Shown here: positions 61,649 to 64,000 of the stretch, one piece after another
Position numbering within the stretch: the stretch's first letter is position 1
How the letters are laid out: every line of letters begins with the position of its first letter
NCBI GenBank assembly: GCA_938008435.1
Contig: CALLKK010000010.1
Coordinates: forward strand, 124,001 to 188,000
Direction: 5' to 3'
Length of the DNA: 64,000 bases
Source of the DNA: an uncultured Steroidobacter sp.
GTDB taxonomy: Bacteria > Pseudomonadota > Gammaproteobacteria > Steroidobacterales > Steroidobacteraceae
Translations under genes and position numbers: made by a program
Notes under the pieces: model-generated
What the model was told of the DNA's origin: nothing
What the model saw: only the letters and a program-made list of their open reading frames with translations
Databases searched by the model: none

Positions 61649-61986
61649 GATCGACTCCGCTAGGTCAATCTCCAACGTCGCCCCGCCGTGAGCGGTTCCG
61701 CTTGTCTCTATTCGGAGATCGGCCGGAATGTGCCGGCGTTTAGCGACAGGGCCAATCTATCGAGCGCGGCGCGACGATTCTGCGGACTTGCTCTCACGCA
61801 GCCGCGCGAAAGCGTGATCGATCCCACAAGGGCCGCATGAGACGGCTCCTTTAGACAAAGCAATAGACGATCGCCATGCAGGCAAAGCCTGATGCGTCCA
61901 TGGGCGGGCTGACTGGTCCGACCTCCAGTCAAACGAAGAGCGGAACGACCAGTGCAATACGGCGGCGGCGCGCCGCGAGCAATGCC

Positions 61987-62814
61987 TCAATCCAAGAACA
62001 GATCGGGCAATAGATCGCGATTGCCCGGCGTTACAGCGTAACGGTCGAAATCGGCGACGCCTGCCTCGCGCAGCACCGCTTCGTCCGTGAAGAAATTCCC
62101 CGTACAGCTGCGCGCATCGCGCGTCAGGATCTCGTAAGCCGCATCCGCCACGATCTCGGGCGTACGGCCGCGCGCCACATCGGCCATCGGAATCACATTG
62201 AGCGCAGCGGTCGCGATGATGGTGCGCGGCCAGAGCGCATTCACGCCGATTCCGCACGGACGCAGCTCCTGCGCCAGGCCGAGCACGCACATGCTCATAC
62301 CGTACTTCGCCATGGTGTAGGCGAGATGCGGCGCAAACCAACGCGGCTTCATGTTAAGCGGCGGCGAGAGCATCAGAATATGCGGATTGCGCCCTTCGGC
62401 GGCCGCGCGCTTGAGATACGGCAGAGCGGCTTGCGAGCAGACGAAAGTCCCGCGCACGTTCACGTCGAACATGAGATCGAAGCGCTTCATCGGCGTCTGC
62501 TCGGTGCCGCTCAAGTGAATTGCACTGGCGTTGTTGACGAGGATGTCGATGCCGCCGAAGTGCTCCGCGCAGCGGCTCATCGCTTCTGCTACGGCCTGCT
62601 CGTCGCGAATGTCGAGCCGAATCGGCAATGCGTGGCCGCCTGCCTCCTCGATCTCGCGCGCCGCGGTATGAATCGTGCCGGGCAGCTTCGGATGAGGCTG
62701 CTCCGTCTTGGCGGCGATGGCGATATTGGCGCCGTCGCGCGCGGCACGCTTGGCGATCGCAAGCCCGATGCCGCGCGATCCGCCGGTGATGAAGAGCGTC
62801 TTACCCTTGAGCAT
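61987..62814 (-). CDS. Short-chain dehydrogenase (HSDL2-like)
   Basis: 275 residues, classical SDR with TGGSRGIGLAIAK, NNAS, the Ser in HILMLSPPL, and Tyr/Lys in YTMAKYGMSM. The C-terminal part EVADAAYEIL-like DAAYEILTRDARSCTGNFFTDEAVLREAGV is typical of the HSDL2 group. It probably oxidises or reduces a fatty or sterol-like hydroxyl using NAD(P). The Ig/FN3 protein lies upstream on the same strand, 174 bp away. Confidence 0.92.
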   Translation of the reverse strand: MLKGKTLFITGGSRGIGLAIAKRAARDGANIAIAAKTEQPHPKLPGTIHTAAREIEEAGGHALPIRLDIRDEQAVAEAMSRCAEHFGGIDILVNNASAIHLSGTEQTPMKRFDLMFDVNVRGTFVCSQAALPYLKRAAAEGRNPHILMLSPPLNMKPRWFAPHLAYTMAKYGMSMCVLGLAQELRPCGIGVNALWPRTIIATAALNVIPMADVARGRTPEIVADAAYEILTRDARSCTGNFFTDEAVLREAGVADFDRYAVTPGNRDLLPDLFLD

Positions 62815-62988
62815 AGCGTGAGGACAGCAATCGCAAGTTGCGACTCACGCTAACCGTTCAGGAAGCACCCGCGCAATAGGCATCCGCCGCGCTGCCGGGC
62901 ACCAGCGCGACGTCACGTACAGCGATCGCAAGCGAGGCTTCGGCAGCGCATTTCAGATCTGCATGCCGAAGTCTCGCTGCAAGAGCGC

Positions 62989-63939
62989 TCAGCGAATCGT
63001 CTTGCTCGCGGTATTCGAATTCGCGCTTTCGACACCGGCGGTATTCACCGCCCGCACGGCGAAGTAGTACGTCCCCGGCGCGAGATTGTCGACCACGTAA
63101 GAAGAGATGCCGGGATTGCGGACCATGACCGAGCGGTCGAGCGCATTGGCGCTCGTGCCGTACAGGATGCGATAGCCTGCAAGGTCGTTGAGCGCCGAAC
63201 CGTCGCGATTGCGCGTGGGCGGCACCCACGTCACCGTCGCCGCGCCGCTCCCGACGTCACTGACCGTGATGGAAAACGCCGGCAACGACGTCGTGGTACG
63301 ACCGTCGCTCACTCGAATCACGATGTTCGAGTAGGTGCCGATGTGGGAGCGGCTCGGCGTACCGGACAAGCGACCCGTCGTCGTGTCGAAGGTTGCCCAC
63401 GCCGGTCGGTTCGTGATGTTGAACGTGAGCGTATCGGAATCGGGATCCCGTGCCGTCGGCCGGAAGCTGTACGTGCTGCCGACGACCGCCGCTGTCGGTG
63501 GCGTACCGGAAATCGTCGGCGCCCGATTACCGGAAGAACTATTGCCAGATGAGGTCGCTGGCGACGTCGAGCCACCATTGACCGCCACGATCGAGAACGG
63601 CCGCAGGCTCGCCGTCGATCGGCCATCCGACACGGTAATGCGGATGTTCGACCAAGTGCCTGCCTGAGGCGGCTTGCCGCTCAAGCGCCCCGAGTGCGTG
63701 CTGAACTGCGCCCACGCAGGCTTGTTGACGATCGAGAATCTGAGCCCTCTGCGCGGCGTGTCCGGATCGGACACGTGCGGGCGGAAGCTGTACCACTGCC
63801 CGACACGAACCTTCGTCGACGGCGTACCGGATATAGTCGGTGGCGCAGCCATGCTTGCCTGCACGAAACCGAACAGCAAACCGGCAAACAGCGTAAGCAC
63901 GCTAACACGATGCGGCGGCGTGAAAGACGCAATGGACAT
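62989..63939 (-). CDS. Secreted Ig-like/FN3 repeat protein
   Basis: 316 residues from ATG 63939 with GGGGG 8 nt upstream. Signal peptide to about residue 32 (QASMAAPP). Two putative Ig (He_PIG) repeats, each APPTISGTP...YSFRP...D...LSG.P..G.YS-type, at about 34-125 and 140-235, then an FN3 domain (about 240-315: VTWVPPTRNRDGSALNDLAGYRI). Such repeats are surface-exposed adhesin or matrix modules. A Ser/Gly linker (SSGNSSSGN) joins the repeats. It is the last gene in the window. Confidence 0.88.
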   Translation of the reverse strand: MSIASFTPPHRVSVLTLFAGLLFGFVQASMAAPPTISGTPSTKVRVGQWYSFRPHVSDPDTPRRGLRFSIVNKPAWAQFSTHSGRLSGKPPQAGTWSNIRITVSDGRSTASLRPFSIVAVNGGSTSPATSSGNSSSGNRAPTISGTPPTAAVVGSTYSFRPTARDPDSDTLTFNITNRPAWATFDTTTGRLSGTPSRSHIGTYSNIVIRVSDGRTTTSLPAFSITVSDVGSGAATVTWVPPTRNRDGSALNDLAGYRILYGTSANALDRSVMVRNPGISSYVVDNLAPGTYYFAVRAVNTAGVESANSNTASKTIR

Positions 63940-64000
63940 ACGAAGACCCCCGTCGGCCCGCCCATTCGTCGGAACACGCACTCGCACCGCTTTCTTTTTC

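Noticed and set aside
62858..63229. Minus-strand ORF downstream of the Ig/FN3 gene
   Set aside because: Mostly a shadow of the FN3 coding region; only a short unconvincing tail is unique.

Overview
GC-rich (by eye above 60%), densely packed bacterial chromosome. Lipoproteins with lipoboxes, OpgG, UbiM, OxyR joined to a PCuAC copper chaperone, Asd, YedK and Cys-type sulfate transport point to a Gammaproteobacterium. An environmental lineage near Steroidobacterales/Nevskiales/Xanthomonadales fits, but that is inference from gene content, not a phylogeny. No rRNA, tRNA, CRISPR array, IS element or prophage was recognised.

Layout. 1-4.2 kb: envelope lipoproteins (DUF4398, DUF4398-OmpA) and a HerA/VirB4-like ATPase. 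4.2-14.7 kb: a sulfate importer whose ATPase carries a C-terminal universal-stress-like domain, then lipoprotein SBP, CysT and CysW, then a sensor kinase and an OmpR-type regulator. Next come an FAD/NAD(P) protein and a second OmpR-type regulator. The promoters of the importer and of the FAD gene share a roughly 45-bp element with 11-bp direct repeats, and short overlapping ORFs sit in front of cysT, the kinase and the regulator. 14.7-24.6 kb: small and membrane proteins (DUF4168, EF-hand, DoxX, SUFU, the TIGR02587/02588 pair, the DUF2157-DUF4401-GDYXXLXY operon), a 2OG-Fe oxygenase, OpgG and a lone receiver. 24.6-31 kb: upp, an OYE-type reductase, a TIM-barrel lipoprotein and a 1060-residue cytochrome c/propeller protein. 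31.3-35.5 kb: a phosphorelay block (PAS-kinase, receiver, receiver-kinase-receiver). 35.6-44.4 kb: UbiM, an Lrp-type RAM domain, an Aer-like chemoreceptor behind a structured leader, and assorted small proteins. 44.6-49 kb: a MacAB-type ABC efflux operon on the minus strand. 49.3-53.5 kb: a GtrA/GtrB pair, AlkB and a frameshifted DUF1444-like gene. 53.5-64 kb: asd, a tiny cationic ORF with its own promoter and terminator, zinc-ribbon and small proteins, YedK, Nudix, oxyR-PCuAC-LCAT-like lipase, an Xre/RES toxin-antitoxin pair, an SDR, and a secreted Ig/FN3 protein.

Working together. The strongest system-level signal is the 4.2-14.7 kb block. It looks like an anion importer transcribed together with its own two-component system, with a shared tandem-repeat operator linking it to the FAD-protein/second-regulator unit. 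The 26.6-31 kb pair looks like a periplasmic sugar-oxidation module, and the 31.3-35.5 kb block like a self-contained phosphorelay.
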